A stretch of DNA of 64,000 nucleotides. Source: Hemileia vastatrix. Its lineage: Eukaryota; Basidiomycota; Pucciniomycetes; Pucciniales; Zaghouaniaceae. Where the stretch lies: the NCBI GenBank assembly GCA_030280995.1, contig JASXTE010000002.1:29090683-29154682 (forward strand), read 5' to 3'. Positions 47,304-59,492 of the stretch are shown here, one piece after another. Position numbers and translations under genes: made by a program. The notes under the pieces were generated by a model that had not been told where the DNA came from, searched no databases, and saw only the letters and a program-made list of their open reading frames with translations. Every line of letters starts with the position of its first letter. Position 1 is the first letter of the stretch.

Positions 47304-47765
47304 TGATGACTTTCACCCCTTACTTCAATAAAATGCAGGGGGGGGGGTATTGCCAAATTTTCAAATCTGACATTTGAAATTGATGACTTGTAAAAATTTT
47401 GGTGATACCCACCCCTTGCTTCAATAAAATGTAGGGGGGGGGGTATTGCCAAATTTTCAAATGTAAAATGTAAAATTTTTGACTTGTAAATATTTTGGTG
47501 AAAAAATTTTGGTGATACCCATCCCTTACTTCAATAAAATGCAGGGGGGAGTATTACCAAAATTTCTTATAAAACTTGTGAAATTCTTGACTTGTAAGAA
47601 TTTTGGGGATACCAGTAAAATGCAGGGGGTAGTAACACCAAAGTTTCATATAAGACTTTCAAGACTCTTGACATGAAAGAATTTTGGTGATACTCACACC
47701 TTACTTCAAAAAAATGCAGGGGTGGGGGTTTGGCAAATTTTCAAAGGAGACTTGAAAATTTTATT
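47304..47765 (+). repeat. Five tandem units of 81-110 bp with G-runs
   Basis: Units start near 47304, 47403, 47513, 47607 and 47688. Each has TTACTTCAATAAAATGCAGG followed by a G-run and GTATTGCCAAATTTTC, then GACTTGTAAGAATTTTGG. Divergence increases to the right. The G-run length varies from 5 to 10. Confidence 0.9.
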
Positions 47766-47883
47766 TAAAAAAAGAATATTTAACGTTAAAATACAAAATT
47801 TCAAGAAATACAGAAAATAATTATAAAATTTATGTACAAATAAATATGAAAACATGAAGTGTGAAAGAAATAAAAGAAACTAG

Positions 47884-49132
47884 TCAAAAAAAAAATTTCA
47901 TTAAACATTCTGTTTCTTCAACCGATTTGTTTACTTTAACGCATTTGATCAAGAAATATTTATTTTTAGAACTTTCTTGGAGATCATGCTTATACTTCAT
48001 CTGTTCCATTAATTTTTGATTCTCGAGTGTTTTTTCCTCTTTTTTGGATTTTTCAATACTAAGAGTTAACTCAAACTTCTTCTCCTCCAAATCTTGGACC
48101 CAATCATCCTTCCATAAGGAGAGCTCGTACTTCCTCTCTTCCAAATCTTGTACTCTGTCATCCCTACTTATAGACAGCTCGTATTTCTTCTTTTCAAAGC
48201 TTAGAGTCTCTTTAGCAATTTCCACTTGTTCTAGAGTGAGAATGAAAATTAACATAAAGTAGAAGAAAGCAGAGTAAAGTAATAAGAGGTATGATATCAC
48301 TTACAAGCATCACGTTTCTCTAAAAACTGTTACATCAAAGAAAAAGGTGTTTGTGATGAAGTATCACTTTTTTGTCTTCTTTGGGAATGGAAATTTAGAC
48401 TATTTGAAGCCCTTCGCTTTTTTTTCAATGTAGCATTTTCTTCCTCATCATTGTTGCTAGCTTCAGACTCAGTTGATTGTGGGTCCTGGGCTTGTTCATC
48501 AGCCTTTTAAGAAATAAGAAAATCTAAGTAAATAAAAAAAAGTATTGATAAGATAAAAGAAAAAAACAGACCTGAGTTAGATTGGGTTGGGTTAAATTGC
48601 CAATAGGATCAATAGAAAAGCTATCTATATTCGTAGAATTTAGAAGAGGGGAGGCTTGAGTGGAGGAAGAGTATGGGAAAAGATTTGCTTTGACATCATG
48701 TTTGGAGATAGGATCTTCACCATCCAACATGTTTACAGGATTAACTTCAGCTTGCTCTCCAAAAATTGCATCCATCTCTTTAAAGTAAGGACATAAAGTT
48801 TCAAGTTTATCATCTATGGATTTTATGCCCTTAGTTATATTGTTGTCGGTAACCCCAAAACCAGTGGAAGATGAAAGAGTCTTTGCCTTCTTGTATTTTT
48901 CTCGGTAATGCTTGAATCGTTCAGACATCTGTTTAGGCAAAAGATCAATCCTTCGCTTGGTCTTATTCCATAATTCATTTTTCATTAGAAGATAGCCATT
49001 AACTTTTGATGCGGGGGGCCATCCTACTTTAGTGGCATACTCAGTACCAAAACAAGAATCATAGTTAGATTTAGTTTTCAGCCAGTTGATAAGAATGAGA
49101 TGGTCATCTTTTTTTAATTGAACAGTCACCAT
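47884..49132 (-). pseudogene. Myb/SANT-like DNA-binding protein of the Harbinger element, interrupted
   Basis: Harbinger elements normally carry a second gene with a Myb/SANT (trihelix-like) domain that helps the transposase enter the nucleus and bind DNA. Exon 1 (48572-49132) has a trihelix-like region: LKKDDHLILINWLKTKSNYD, KNELWNKTKRRI, MSERFKHYREKYKKAK. Exon 2 starts after TTAAAAG at 48509 and contains a basic cluster (LKKKRRASNS). The last exon (47884-48259) is a charged coiled coil (EIAKETLSFEKKKYELSISR and three ELSL-type repeats). A TAA at 48330-48332 and an in-frame TAA at the last junction interrupt the gene. The arrangement of N-terminal Myb and C-terminal coiled coil is typical, and the gene lies in the same element as the DDE gene. 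Confidence 0.7.
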
Positions 49133-49175
49133 GGGAAATCTAGGGGTGAATTGCTAGCAATCCCCTCTCTTGAAA
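49128..49175. repeat. GCTAGC-centred palindromic terminus, copy 2
   Basis: GGTGAATTGCTAGCAATCCC with flanking AAATCTAGG and CACCATGG, inverted relative to copies 1 and 3. It overlaps the start codon region of the Myb/SANT-like gene, and on the + strand reads HHGKSRGELLAIPS, like the ends of the Gypsy frame. Confidence 0.6.
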
Positions 49176-49900
49176 TTTAGAGTGTCCCTTGAATATTCCA
49201 GGTTTATGAATACTTTATAAACATAAGTAAATTAGAGTTAGATTTACATTTATTCTCAGATTGATTATAGTCAGAATATCAACTGATTCCAAATTATGCA
49301 CAAGTTTATCCTCCAGAACTTGATTTTGGTCCTCTGATTGGCAAAAATTGAGCACAAATTGATCTAACCTAAGCTTATGCATATATAATAATTCAGGATA
49401 CTTGCTCTATTAAATTTGATAATAAAATAAAATATTGATGAATTTATATAAAAAAATTATTATGTAAGATATTAAATTATAAATTTAGGCATCATAGGAG
49501 GGCACTTAATAGAACTTAATCATACTATGTGACACCTTAATACTGTATCACGCAGTTTGAAACATTTAAAACAAAATGAGTCATGATGGGCAATGAAATT
49601 GCTTGGACAGACACTTTCAAAATTAATACTGACCATAATACACAAGTATGAAACCTTGGCATCTATCCAATAAAAGATTTTCCTTCTGATAAATGGATTT
49701 TTCTCAGTTACTCCCTGCTAAAAAGTGTCCTTCTGAGGTTTGTCTGACCTTCAGGGGGGTAATTTGGCCACATCACACTACTTCTATTTCCATGATTGAC
49801 CAAAACATCATCTTCATTTCCATCTAAAGAGTTGATCTCATCTGACTGTGGCTGATCAAAGGGGTCCACCACAAGTTTATCCAAAATTTTGGTGAACACT
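49176..49900. other. Spacer before the satellite array
   Basis: No gene. From about 49,720 the first decayed relatives of the satellite motif appear (AAAGTGTCCTTCTGAGGTTT). Confidence 0.5.
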
Positions 49901-49919
49901 TTTGTGATGGATAGTGACT

Positions 49920-52900
49920 AACTGGTGCTTTCCAAAATTGTCCACCTCAAGTTAGGCTAAACTTCAGGAGGATAAATTTATTATGAATACCAAATTAACT
50001 GAAGAATACTTTTTCCCTAGCTACTTTGCATCATAAAAGTGTCCAACTGAAGTTTAGCCATAATTCAGGTAGACACTTTTGGAAAGGCACAGTCTGATGG
50101 GTTTAATATCTATATATGGCAATAAGTATCAGTTTTTTATCAAAATGGAACTAGAATTAATTTAATATGGCCAAAGTGTCCACCTGAAGTTTGGCCAAAA
50201 TACAGGTGGAAATTTTTATGAGGATTACTTGATGAAATGAAGAAGACTTGCAATTACCTTCCATCATAAAATTTTCAAACTTAAGTTTATCAAAAATTGT
50301 GGTGACACTTTTTCCAGATCCAGTCATATGGGATCAACTCTCTATATGGCAATGAGAATCAATTTTTAGTCAATCATGGCATTAGAAGTAATTTTATATG
50401 GAAAAACTTTCCACCTAATTTTTGGCCAAAAATAAGTTGGAACTGTTTATGAGGAATACTAGATTAACTAAAGAAGAATTGAACCCTACTACTATCCATC
50501 ATAAAAGTGTCCACCAGAAGAATTCTCAAACTTGTGGTTGACACCTTTGGCCTGGTCCAGCCATATGGGATCAATTCTGCATATGGAAATGAGGATTTAA
50601 TTTGGTCAATCATGGTACTAGAAGTAATTTGATATAGATAAAGTGTCCAACTAAATATTGGAAAAAAATCAGTTGAAAACTTCATTTAGTTTTTCAAAAA
50701 ATCAAATTAAGTAAAATTTTATTCCTGATGATGCCCATTTTATCCAACACCTCTTCTGAGACTTGAAAGTAGGCATTTAGCTTGAATTTTGAATTTCATA
50801 TAAAATCCCTATTATTCAACCTATTTCTTTTTATCCCTTTTTTTCTTTTAGATATCAATTAATTTTATGTAAAACAAATCATTTTCATAATTTTTTACCT
50901 GTATTTAATAAAATTATTAAAGGTTTAACATCATCCTGTAAGCATTCGGAACATGTTTTTTTGATATACTAATAAAAATAATAATATACTGGTAACAAAA
51001 AATTTATCAAATGATAAAATATTAATAAAACAGAAAGATCAAATACCAGTGGATATGTTTTAAAAAAATACCAGTTGCACTGAAGAAGAGCTGCACCCTA
51101 GATACTCACCATCAAAAAAGTGTTCAGCACAAGTTTGGCCGAACTTGTGCTGGACACTTTTGGTCAGTTGCAGTCATATGAGATCAATTCTTTCTATGGA
51201 AATGAAAAAATTTTTTTGGATAAAAAACTTCACTATAATTAGTTTTACATAGCCAAATTTTCTACCTATATTTCATCCAAACCACAGGTGCACAAATTTT
51301 TATCTTTGAAAAAAAGTCAATTTAGTACAATTTATCCCTGATGGCTCTCATTCGCTTCAACACCTCTACTGGCCTTTGATAGTAGGAATATTACTTGGAT
51401 TTCTTTTTTCATATTTGATCCCTTTAACTTAATTTTTTATTCCTAATATTGCTTTTGGATATCAATTAATAATTTTTAAAATAAACTATTTTCATATTTT
51501 TATACATTTATTTAATAATATTATAAATGGAATAACATCACCTGGTATGCATTTGGCACATGAGTTTTTTCTATACTTATAAAATTAATAATATAATGGC
51601 GACCAAAAATTAATCAAATGATATTAATGAGTGAGGAACAAATATAAAATACCAGTAGACATGTTTGTAAGAAATACTAGATGAACTGAAGAAAAATTCT
51701 ACCCTAGCTACTCTCCATCATAAAAGTGTCCAGCACAAGTTTGGCCAAACTTGTGCTGGACACTTATGGTCAGGTGCAGTCAGATGGGAGCAATTATCTC
51801 TATGGAAATGAAGATGAATTTTTGATATAAAATTACACTAGAAGTAGTTTGATATGGCAAAATTTTCATGCTGAAGTTTTGGTAAAGCTCAAGTGGATTT
51901 TTTTTTATTTTTACAAAAAAGAAAATTTAGTGCAAGTTTAGCCCTGATTGTGCTAATTTGATTCAACATCTCTTTTTTCTGTTTATTGTAGGAATTTAAC
52001 TTGGATTTTAATTTTCATCTTTGATTTCTTTTATTTTACTTTATTCCTCTCATATAGCTTTTGGATAGAAGTTTATTTTTTGTAAAATAAATTATTTTCA
52101 TATTTTTTTACCTTTATTTAATAATATTATAAAAGGTGTAACATCACCCAGTATTCATTTGGCACACAAGGTTTTGTTATACTGATAATATTAATAATAT
52201 AATGGTGACAAAAAATTAATCAATTGATAAATATGAGTGAGGCACAAAGATTTAATAACAGTGGAAATGTTTATAAGAAATTTCAGATGATTAAAAATGA
52301 CTTGCACCCTGGCTACTCTTCATGATAAAAGTGTCCAGCACAAGTTTGGCCAAACTTGTGCTGGACACTTTTGGTTGCATGCCGTCAGATACAATCAATT
52401 CTTTTTATGGAAATGAGACTGAATTATCACTCCATCATTGCACTGAAAGTAGTTTTATATAGAAAAATTGTCCCCTGGAAGTTTGTCCAAACCTAAGGTA
52501 GACAATTTTTTCCTTTGGTAAAAAGTAAATTTGATCCATGTTAATCTATGATGGTGCCCATTTTTTCTGAAGCCTCTACTGGCTCATGATAGCAGAAATT
52601 ATACTTAATATCTGTATTTCATGTTTGATCTCTTTAATTTTCATCTTACCCTTTTATTTATCCTTTAGCTTTTAAATATCAATTTTATTTTGGTAAAACT
52701 GATAGCTTTCACATTTTTTTACATTTATTATATTATGTTATTAAAGTTGTAAAATCATCCAGTGTACATTCATTACACATGTTTTTGCTATACTAAAAAC
52801 ATTAAGAATATAATGGTGACTAAAAAATAATCAAATAATAAATATGGATGACACAGAAAGATCAAATACCCATAGACATTTATAAAATGAATATAAGATT

Positions 52901-55900
52901 AACTGAAGAAGACTTGCACCCTAGCTACTCTCAATCATAAAAGTGTCCAGCACAATTTCAGCTGAGCTTGTGCTGGACACTTTTGGTTGCATGCAGTCAG
53001 ATGGGATAAATTTACTCAATGGAAGTTAAAATGAATTTTTGCCTAATCATTGCACAAGAAGTAGCTTTATACTGCTATACTATCCTCCTGATTTTTTGGA
53101 AAACCTCAGGTGGACACTTTTATTAATTTTTAAAAAAAGAAAACATATTCTAAATCTAGAACTGGTGGTGCAAATTTGGTCTGAAAACTCAAATTATCTT
53201 TCATGGCAGAAATTTTATTTGAATGTTTAATTTCATATTTAATCACTTTTATTTTACTTTTTTATTCCTGTTTTTGCTTTCAAATATCAATTTATTTATT
53301 GTAAAACTAATACTTTTCATATTTTTTTTACTTTTATTTAATAAGATTATGAAAGATGTAGCATCTCCCAGTATGCATTTGGCTTACAAGTTTTTTCAAT
53401 ACTAATAACATTAATATTATAATGGTGAAAAACAATGAATCAAATGATAAATATGAATGACACAGAAAGATCATATACAAGTGGATTTGTTTATAAGGAA
53501 TACCTGATGAACTGAAGAAGACCTGCACCCTAGATACTCACCATCATAAAAGTGTCCAGAATAAGTTCGGCCGAACTTGTGCTGGACACTTTTGGTTGCA
53601 TGCAGTCAGATGGGATAAATTTACTCTATGGAAATGAAAATGACATTTTGCTCAATCATTGCACAATAAGTAGTTTGATATTGCCAAAATGTCCTCCTGA
53701 TGATTTTTCAAAACTCATCACGACACTTAATTTGGTTTAACAAAAAATAAAATATAGTGCAAGTTTAGCCCTGGTGGTGCACATTTGATCTAACACCTCT
53801 ACTTGTTATTGATAGTGGGAATTTTCCTTAGATTTTTTTTTCTTATTTTATCCCTTTTATTTTACTTTTTTATTGCTCATATTGCTTTGGATATCAATTT
53901 TTAATTTTTAAAATAAATAATTTTCATACTTGTATACCTTTATTTAATAATATATTATTAAAGGTGGAACACCACCTGGTATGCATTTTTCACACAATGT
54001 ATTACTATAGTAATAACGTTAATAATATAATGATGACAAAAAATAATCAAATGGTAAATTTAAATGACACAGAAAGATCAAATTCTAGTGGAAATGTTTA
54101 TAATAAATCCCTTTTGAGTTTAAGAAGATTTTCTGTATGCCTACTCTCAATTATAAAAGTGTCCAGCACAAGTTCGGCCGAACTTGTGCTGGACACTTTT
54201 GGTTGCATGAAGTCATATGAGATAAATTCTCTCTATGGCAATAAAAATGATATTTCACTCAATTATTGAAGTAAAGAATGTTTAATATTGTAAAATTGTC
54301 CCCTGGAAGTCTGTCCAAACCTCAGCTCAAAAATTGTTAGCTATACATAAAAGTAAGTTTAGACCAAGTCTTGACCTAGGGGTCCCCAACTGTCCCAACA
54401 CCACTTCAGGCTCTTGATAGTAAAAATTTTACTTGTATTTTTTATTTTGTATTTGATCCCATTTATTTTCATTTTACTTTTTTATTACTCTTTTTAATTT
54501 TAAATATAAATTTATTTTTTTAAAAACTAAACATATTCATATTTTTTTAACTTTATATAATAATATTATCAAAGTTGTAACATCACCAATTTTGCATTTG
54601 GAATGCAGGTTTTTGCTATACTAGAAAAATTAATAATATATAAGGTGACAAAAAATTAATTATAAGATAAATATGAATGATAAAAAAAAGTTAAAAACCC
54701 AATAGAAATGTGAAAAACAAAAAACTGATGTACTGAGAAACACTTCCACCCTATCTACTCTCCATCATAAAAGTGTCCAGCACAAGTTTGGCCAAACTTG
54801 TTCTGGACACTTTTGTTCAGGTGCAGTCAGATGGGATCAATTCTCTCTGTGGAAATTAAATTAAAAAAAATGCTAAATAATTACATTAGAAGTAGTTTGG
54901 TATGGCTGAATTATCCACCTTGAGTTTTTCCAAACCTCAGGTGAAAAATTTTTATCTTTAAAAAAAATTAAATTTTATCAAATTTAGCCCTGATGGCACC
55001 CATTTGTTTCAACACCTCTACTGGCTCTTGAAGGCAGGAAATTTTCTTGAATTTTTCTTTTTCATATTTGATCTCTTTTACTTTACTTTTTTATCACTCA
55101 TGTTACATTTGGATATTAATTTATAATTTTGGAAAAGAAATCATTTTCATATTTTTTTAACATTTTTTAATAATATTATAAAAGGTGTAATATAACATGG
55201 CATGCATTTGGCGCACAAGTTTTTTCTATACTAATAAAATTAATAATATTCTAATGACAAAAAATTAATCAGATAATAAAATATGAATAACACAGAAAGA
55301 TCAAATACCATTTGACATGTTTTAAAAAAATAACAGTTGCACTGAAGAAGACCTGCAACCTAGCTACTCTCCATCATAAAAGTGTCCAGCACAAGTTTGG
55401 CCGAACTTGTGCTGGACACTTTTGGTCAGGTGCAGTCAGATGGGATCAATTCTCTCTATGGCAATGAAAAAAATTATTTGATAAGAAACTTCACTAGATG
55501 TAGTTTGATATAGCTGAATTATCCACGTAGAGTTCATCCAAACCACAGGTACACAATTTTTTATCTTTAAAAAACAATCAATTAAGTACAATTTATCCCT
55601 GATGGCTCTCGTTTGCTTCAACATCTCTACTGGCCTTTGATATTAGCAATACTACTTGGAGTTATTTTTTCATATTTGATCCCTTTAACTTAATTATTTA
55701 TTCCTCATATTGCTTTTGGATATCAATTAATAATTTTTAAAACAAATTATTTTAATATTTTTATACATTTTTTTAATAATATTATAAAAGGTGTAACATC
55801 ACTCAGTATGCATTTGGCACACAATTTTTTGCTAAACTTATATAATTAATAATATAATTAAGACAAAAAATTAATCAAACAATATGTATGAGTGAGGCAC

Positions 55901-57720
55901 AAAGATAAAATACCAGTAGACATGTTTGTAAGAAATACCAGATTAACCAAAGAAAAATTCTACCCCAGCCGCTCTCCATCATAGAAGTGTCCAGCACAAG
56001 TTTGGCCAAACTTGTGCTGGACACTTTTGGTCATGTGCAGTCAGATGGGATCAATTCTCTGTATGGCAACAAAAAAATATTTTTATCAAATTTCACTAGA
56101 AGTAGTTTGGTTTAGCTGAATCATCCACCTTCTGTTCTGCCCAATATCAGGTGTATAATTTTTTATCTTTAAAGAAAAGGTTACTTATTACAATTAAGCC
56201 CTGATGGCTCCCATTTGATTTAACACCTCTACTGGCTCTTGATAGCAGGAATTTTACCAGTATTTTTTTCATATTTGAACTCTTTGACTTTTATTTTACT
56301 CTTTTATTCCTCTTTTTACTTTTAAATTTCTATTTAATTTTTGTAAAACTAATCCTTTCCATATTTATTTACGTCTATTTTAAAAAATTATTGAAGGTAT
56401 AACTTCACATGGTATGCATATGGCACACAAGTTTTTGCTATACTAATAACATTAATAATATAATGGTGATAAAATATTAATTGGATGATAAATATGAAAG
56501 ATACAGACTGATCAAATACCAATAGACATGTTTATGAGAAATACAAGATGAAGGAACTGAAGAAAATTTCCACCCAAGCTACTCTCCATCATAAAAGTGT
56601 CCAGCACAAGCTCGGCTGAACTTGTGCTGGACACTTTTAGTCACGTGCAGTCAGATGGGATCAATTCTCTATATGGCAACAAAAAACATTTTTTTATTAA
56701 ACTTCACTACAAGTAGTTTTGTTTAGCTGAATCATCCACCTGTTGTTCTTCCCAACCTCAGGTGTATACTTTTTTATCTTTAAAAAAAAGGTCACTTATT
56801 ACAATTTAGCCCTGATGGCTCCCATTTGTTTCAACACTTCTACTGGCTCTTGAGAGCAAGAATTTTACTAGTATTTTGTTTTTCATAATTGATTTCTTTG
56901 AGATTAATTTTACCTTTTTATCCCTCATATTGCTTTTGGATATCAATTTATTTTTTGTAAAACAAATCATTTTCATATTTTTTTACCTTTGTTTAATAAT
57001 ATTATAAAAGGTGTAACATCACCTGGTATGTGTTGGGCACACGAGTTTTTGCTATACTTATAATATTAATAAGATAATGGTGACAATAAATTAATCAAAT
57101 GATATATATGAGTGAGGCACAAAGATCAAGTACCAATGGACATGTTTATAAGAAATACCAGATTAACTGAAGAAAAATTCTACCCTAGCTACTCTCTGTC
57201 ATAAATGTGTCCAGCACAAGTTCGGCCAAACTTGTGCCGGACACTTTTTGTCACATGCAGTCGGGTGTGATCAATTCTCTCTCAATCATTGAACTAGAAG
57301 TTGTTTGATATGGCTAAATGGTTCTGCTGAAGTTTTTTTAAACCTCAGATTGGCACTTTTTTGTTTTTCAAAAAAGCAATTATAGTCCAAGTTTAGCCTC
57401 ACTGGTGGACATTTGCCCCAACATGTCTACTTGCTCTTGATGGCAGTAATTTTATTTTAATTTTTTATTTTATATTTGATCCCTTTAATTTTACCTTTTT
57501 ATCCCTCATATTGCTTTTGTATATCAATTTATTTTTTGTAAAACAAATCATTTTCATATTTTTTTACCTTTATTTAATAATATTATAAAAGGTGTAACAT
57601 CACCCGGTATGCATTTGGCACACGAGTTTTTGCTATACTTATAATATTAATAACATAATGGTGACAAAAATCAATCAAATGATAAATATGAGTGAGGCAC
57701 AAAGGTCAAATACCAATTAA
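49920..57720. repeat. Palindromic 609-bp satellite array, about 12 units
   Basis: A tandem array inside the Harbinger element. Palindrome copies start at 51118, 51724, 52329, 52941, 53550, 54157, 54771, 55380, 55985, 56595 and 57205 (spacings 605-614 bp), plus a decayed copy at 50505 and shorter, older units to the left. Between palindromes the unit includes TTATTTAATAATATTATAAA, GTAACATCACC-GTATGCATTTGGCAC, and GCACAAAGATCAAATACC. Many short ORFs occur but none is conserved between units, so the array is non-coding. Confidence 0.95.
51118..57246. repeat. Eleven copies of a 42-bp palindrome
   Basis: Each copy has the arm AAGTGTCCAGCACAAGTT, the 6-bp centre YGGCCR, and the complementary arm ending GGACACTT. 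Nearly all copies keep perfect or near-perfect arms, although the surrounding unit has diverged much more. Core differences lie mainly at the two CpG sites (TTCGGCCGAA, TTTGGCCGAA, TTTGGCCAAA). Confidence 0.95.
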
Positions 57721-58953
57721 TCAATAGTTCTTTTTAATATTATAAATTTTTTGACTAAATAAAATGGTAATAATGAATTATATTTTTCATCCACAATTCC
57801 ACTCTAATGATTCCCACTGCACAAAAAGGGTTCATTTGGTCCTTTCTTTACTGCTTGTGCATATATTTTATTGCCCACAGTACTACAATTTTTTGTAGTG
57901 ATTATCCCACATCTGATTCAGGAATATTTTTAAACAATATAAGTTTTTTTTACAAAAGACCTTATCATATCCAATATCCCACAAAAAATACAACCTGTTT
58001 TTGTATTAAAGCCCGTTAATTATTAAGAAATTGTTAAAATAATTAGATTAGACCCTGGCACAGCTAGATCCATACCAACAGACCTAAAGTCTTTTCAATA
58101 TTGAAAACAATTAAATAAAATTATGATATCATACTAAATTATGGGCACCAACCATAATTCAGCACTTCTCATTTGCTCTGCTACAAAATGAGTGCATGTA
58201 GCATTTTTCTAACGTTGGACTGTTTTTCTTCCTTCCCTCACACCTTTAGTCCAGAATGAAAATTTAGTATGAGTTTTGGTCAAAATGGTTTGCCAGTGTT
58301 ATCTGTATGCAATATGAATTCATATTGCATATTTCTATTTATGCATAAAATATACTCGTTAAGCATCATTTTTTTGCATTTTTCAATCATTATGCATATT
58401 TATGCATATTCATATGCATATTCATTATACAGATTTATATGCATATTAATATATTTTATTCATATACATATATGCACCTTTTTTTTGCATATTCAATATG
58501 CATATTTTTAATGCATATTCAATATGCATATGTTTATGCATATTCAACATGCATATTTTTCATGCATAATCACTATGCATATTTTTTATGCATATTTATT
58601 CTTCATAGTCATTATGCATACACTTTGGATAGGCATTTCACATCAATTTTTAGCATGCAATAAGTATCCACCATGCAAATTCAAATGCATATGCATCTAT
58701 ATCATACACGCAACATATATTCAAGTTTAATATTTGAATGTTAAGGTATGCTAAGTGATGTTGTTCAACCTTTTGCCAAACTTGAGATTAACTGATGTTC
58801 AATGTGGTTCTTAAGCTCTGCTCAAGGAGGGATTGTTCTGGATTCAATCTGTGACAGTTTATTTTTTCAATGTTTTTTCATCAGATTTAAAAACATCTTT
58901 CTGACAGTTTCAGGATGGTTTCCCAACAGTTTCCTGACAAATTCCTGATAGTT
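57721..58953. other. AT-rich DNA with ATGCAT repeats
   Basis: No gene recognised. 58315-58690 is a simple-sequence region in which TATGCATATT-type words recur every 15-20 bp. From about 58790 the sequence resembles 24240-24430. Confidence 0.6.
58315..58690. repeat. ATGCATATT-rich simple repeat
   Basis: About 18 ATGCAT or ATGCATA words, many self-complementary, at roughly regular short distance. Confidence 0.85.
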
Positions 58954-58961
58954 TCAAATAG

Positions 58962-59002
58962 AGGGAACTGCTAGCAGTTCACCCCCAGATTTCCTGTGGT
59001 GA
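58962..59002. repeat. GCTAGC-centred palindromic terminus, copy 3
   Basis: GGAACTGCTAGCAGTTCACC followed by CCCAGATTTCCTGTGGTGA. On the minus strand it reads HHRKSGG then LLAVPS, almost the same as the end of Gypsy copy 1. It lies 490 bp inside the right Harbinger terminus. Confidence 0.65.
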
Positions 59003-59260
59003 GTCTTTGATTTCTCGGCTGAGCGGGGGAAAGAGGAAGTAGTGGGAATTGAAGAACAACTGGGTGATGGCTGCCTTTGAGAAGATCTAGGATGACAAGG
59101 CATGTTATTATAAATGAAGATGAAAAGGAGCAGAAACAAGCAGATGAGATAGCGAGATAAAAAGGAGCAGAATCAAAGAGAAGAAATGAGGAGAAATTCT
59201 GAGTGGATGGGATGAGAATGGGAGTGCGCAGAAAGGTAGAAGGCATATGCAGAGAGTAGT

Positions 59261-59344
59261 TCAAGATGTGGTTATGGCAGAAAGTAGGTCAAGATGTGGT
59301 TATGACAGAAGGTTGTCCAAGATGTGGTTATGAAAAATTGAGTA
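59261..59344 (+). repeat. Three tandem 28-bp units
   Basis: TCAAGATGTGGTTATG starts at 59261 and 59289, and TCCAAGATGTGGTTATG near 59317; the third unit is decayed at its end. Confidence 0.9.
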
Positions 59345-59492
59345 AAAAAATGTTGGATAAGAGGTGAACATTGACACGTAAAGTGTCTAATAACCCAATT
59401 ATTAGCAAAAATAATTGCGGAAGATAATTGGGGTATAAGGATTTTTATCCACAATTAATTTAATTGCTGATCCCTGAACATTGATACCCCCT

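Larger units (their letters stand above)
41121..59492 (+). mobile_element. 18.4-kb PIF/Harbinger-type DNA transposon
   Basis: Perfect 24-bp terminal inverted repeats (41121-41144 and 59469-59492, beginning AGGGGGTATCAATG) are flanked by ATT duplications (41118-41120, 59493-59495). Removing the element joins two halves of a Gypsy LTR, which supports a single insertion unit. Subterminal words AATTGCGGAAGA, CTTATACCCCAAT and TTATCCACAA occur at both ends. Cargo: Harbinger transposase, Myb/SANT-like gene, Tet-like oxygenase, DPM3-like exon, several minisatellites and a palindromic satellite. Both canonical Harbinger genes are interrupted, so movement would need proteins supplied in trans. A 3-bp duplication fits the superfamily, though ATT rather than TWA is unusual. 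The length is far above that of typical Harbingers. Confidence 0.85.

Noticed and set aside
51118..57246. Centromeric satellite
   Set aside because: The array lies within TIR-bounded borders and there is no evidence of larger higher-order arrays; nothing in the window supports a centromere.
49920..57720. Short ORFs of 60-101 codons in the satellite
   Set aside because: They are not conserved from unit to unit and overlap the palindromes by chance.
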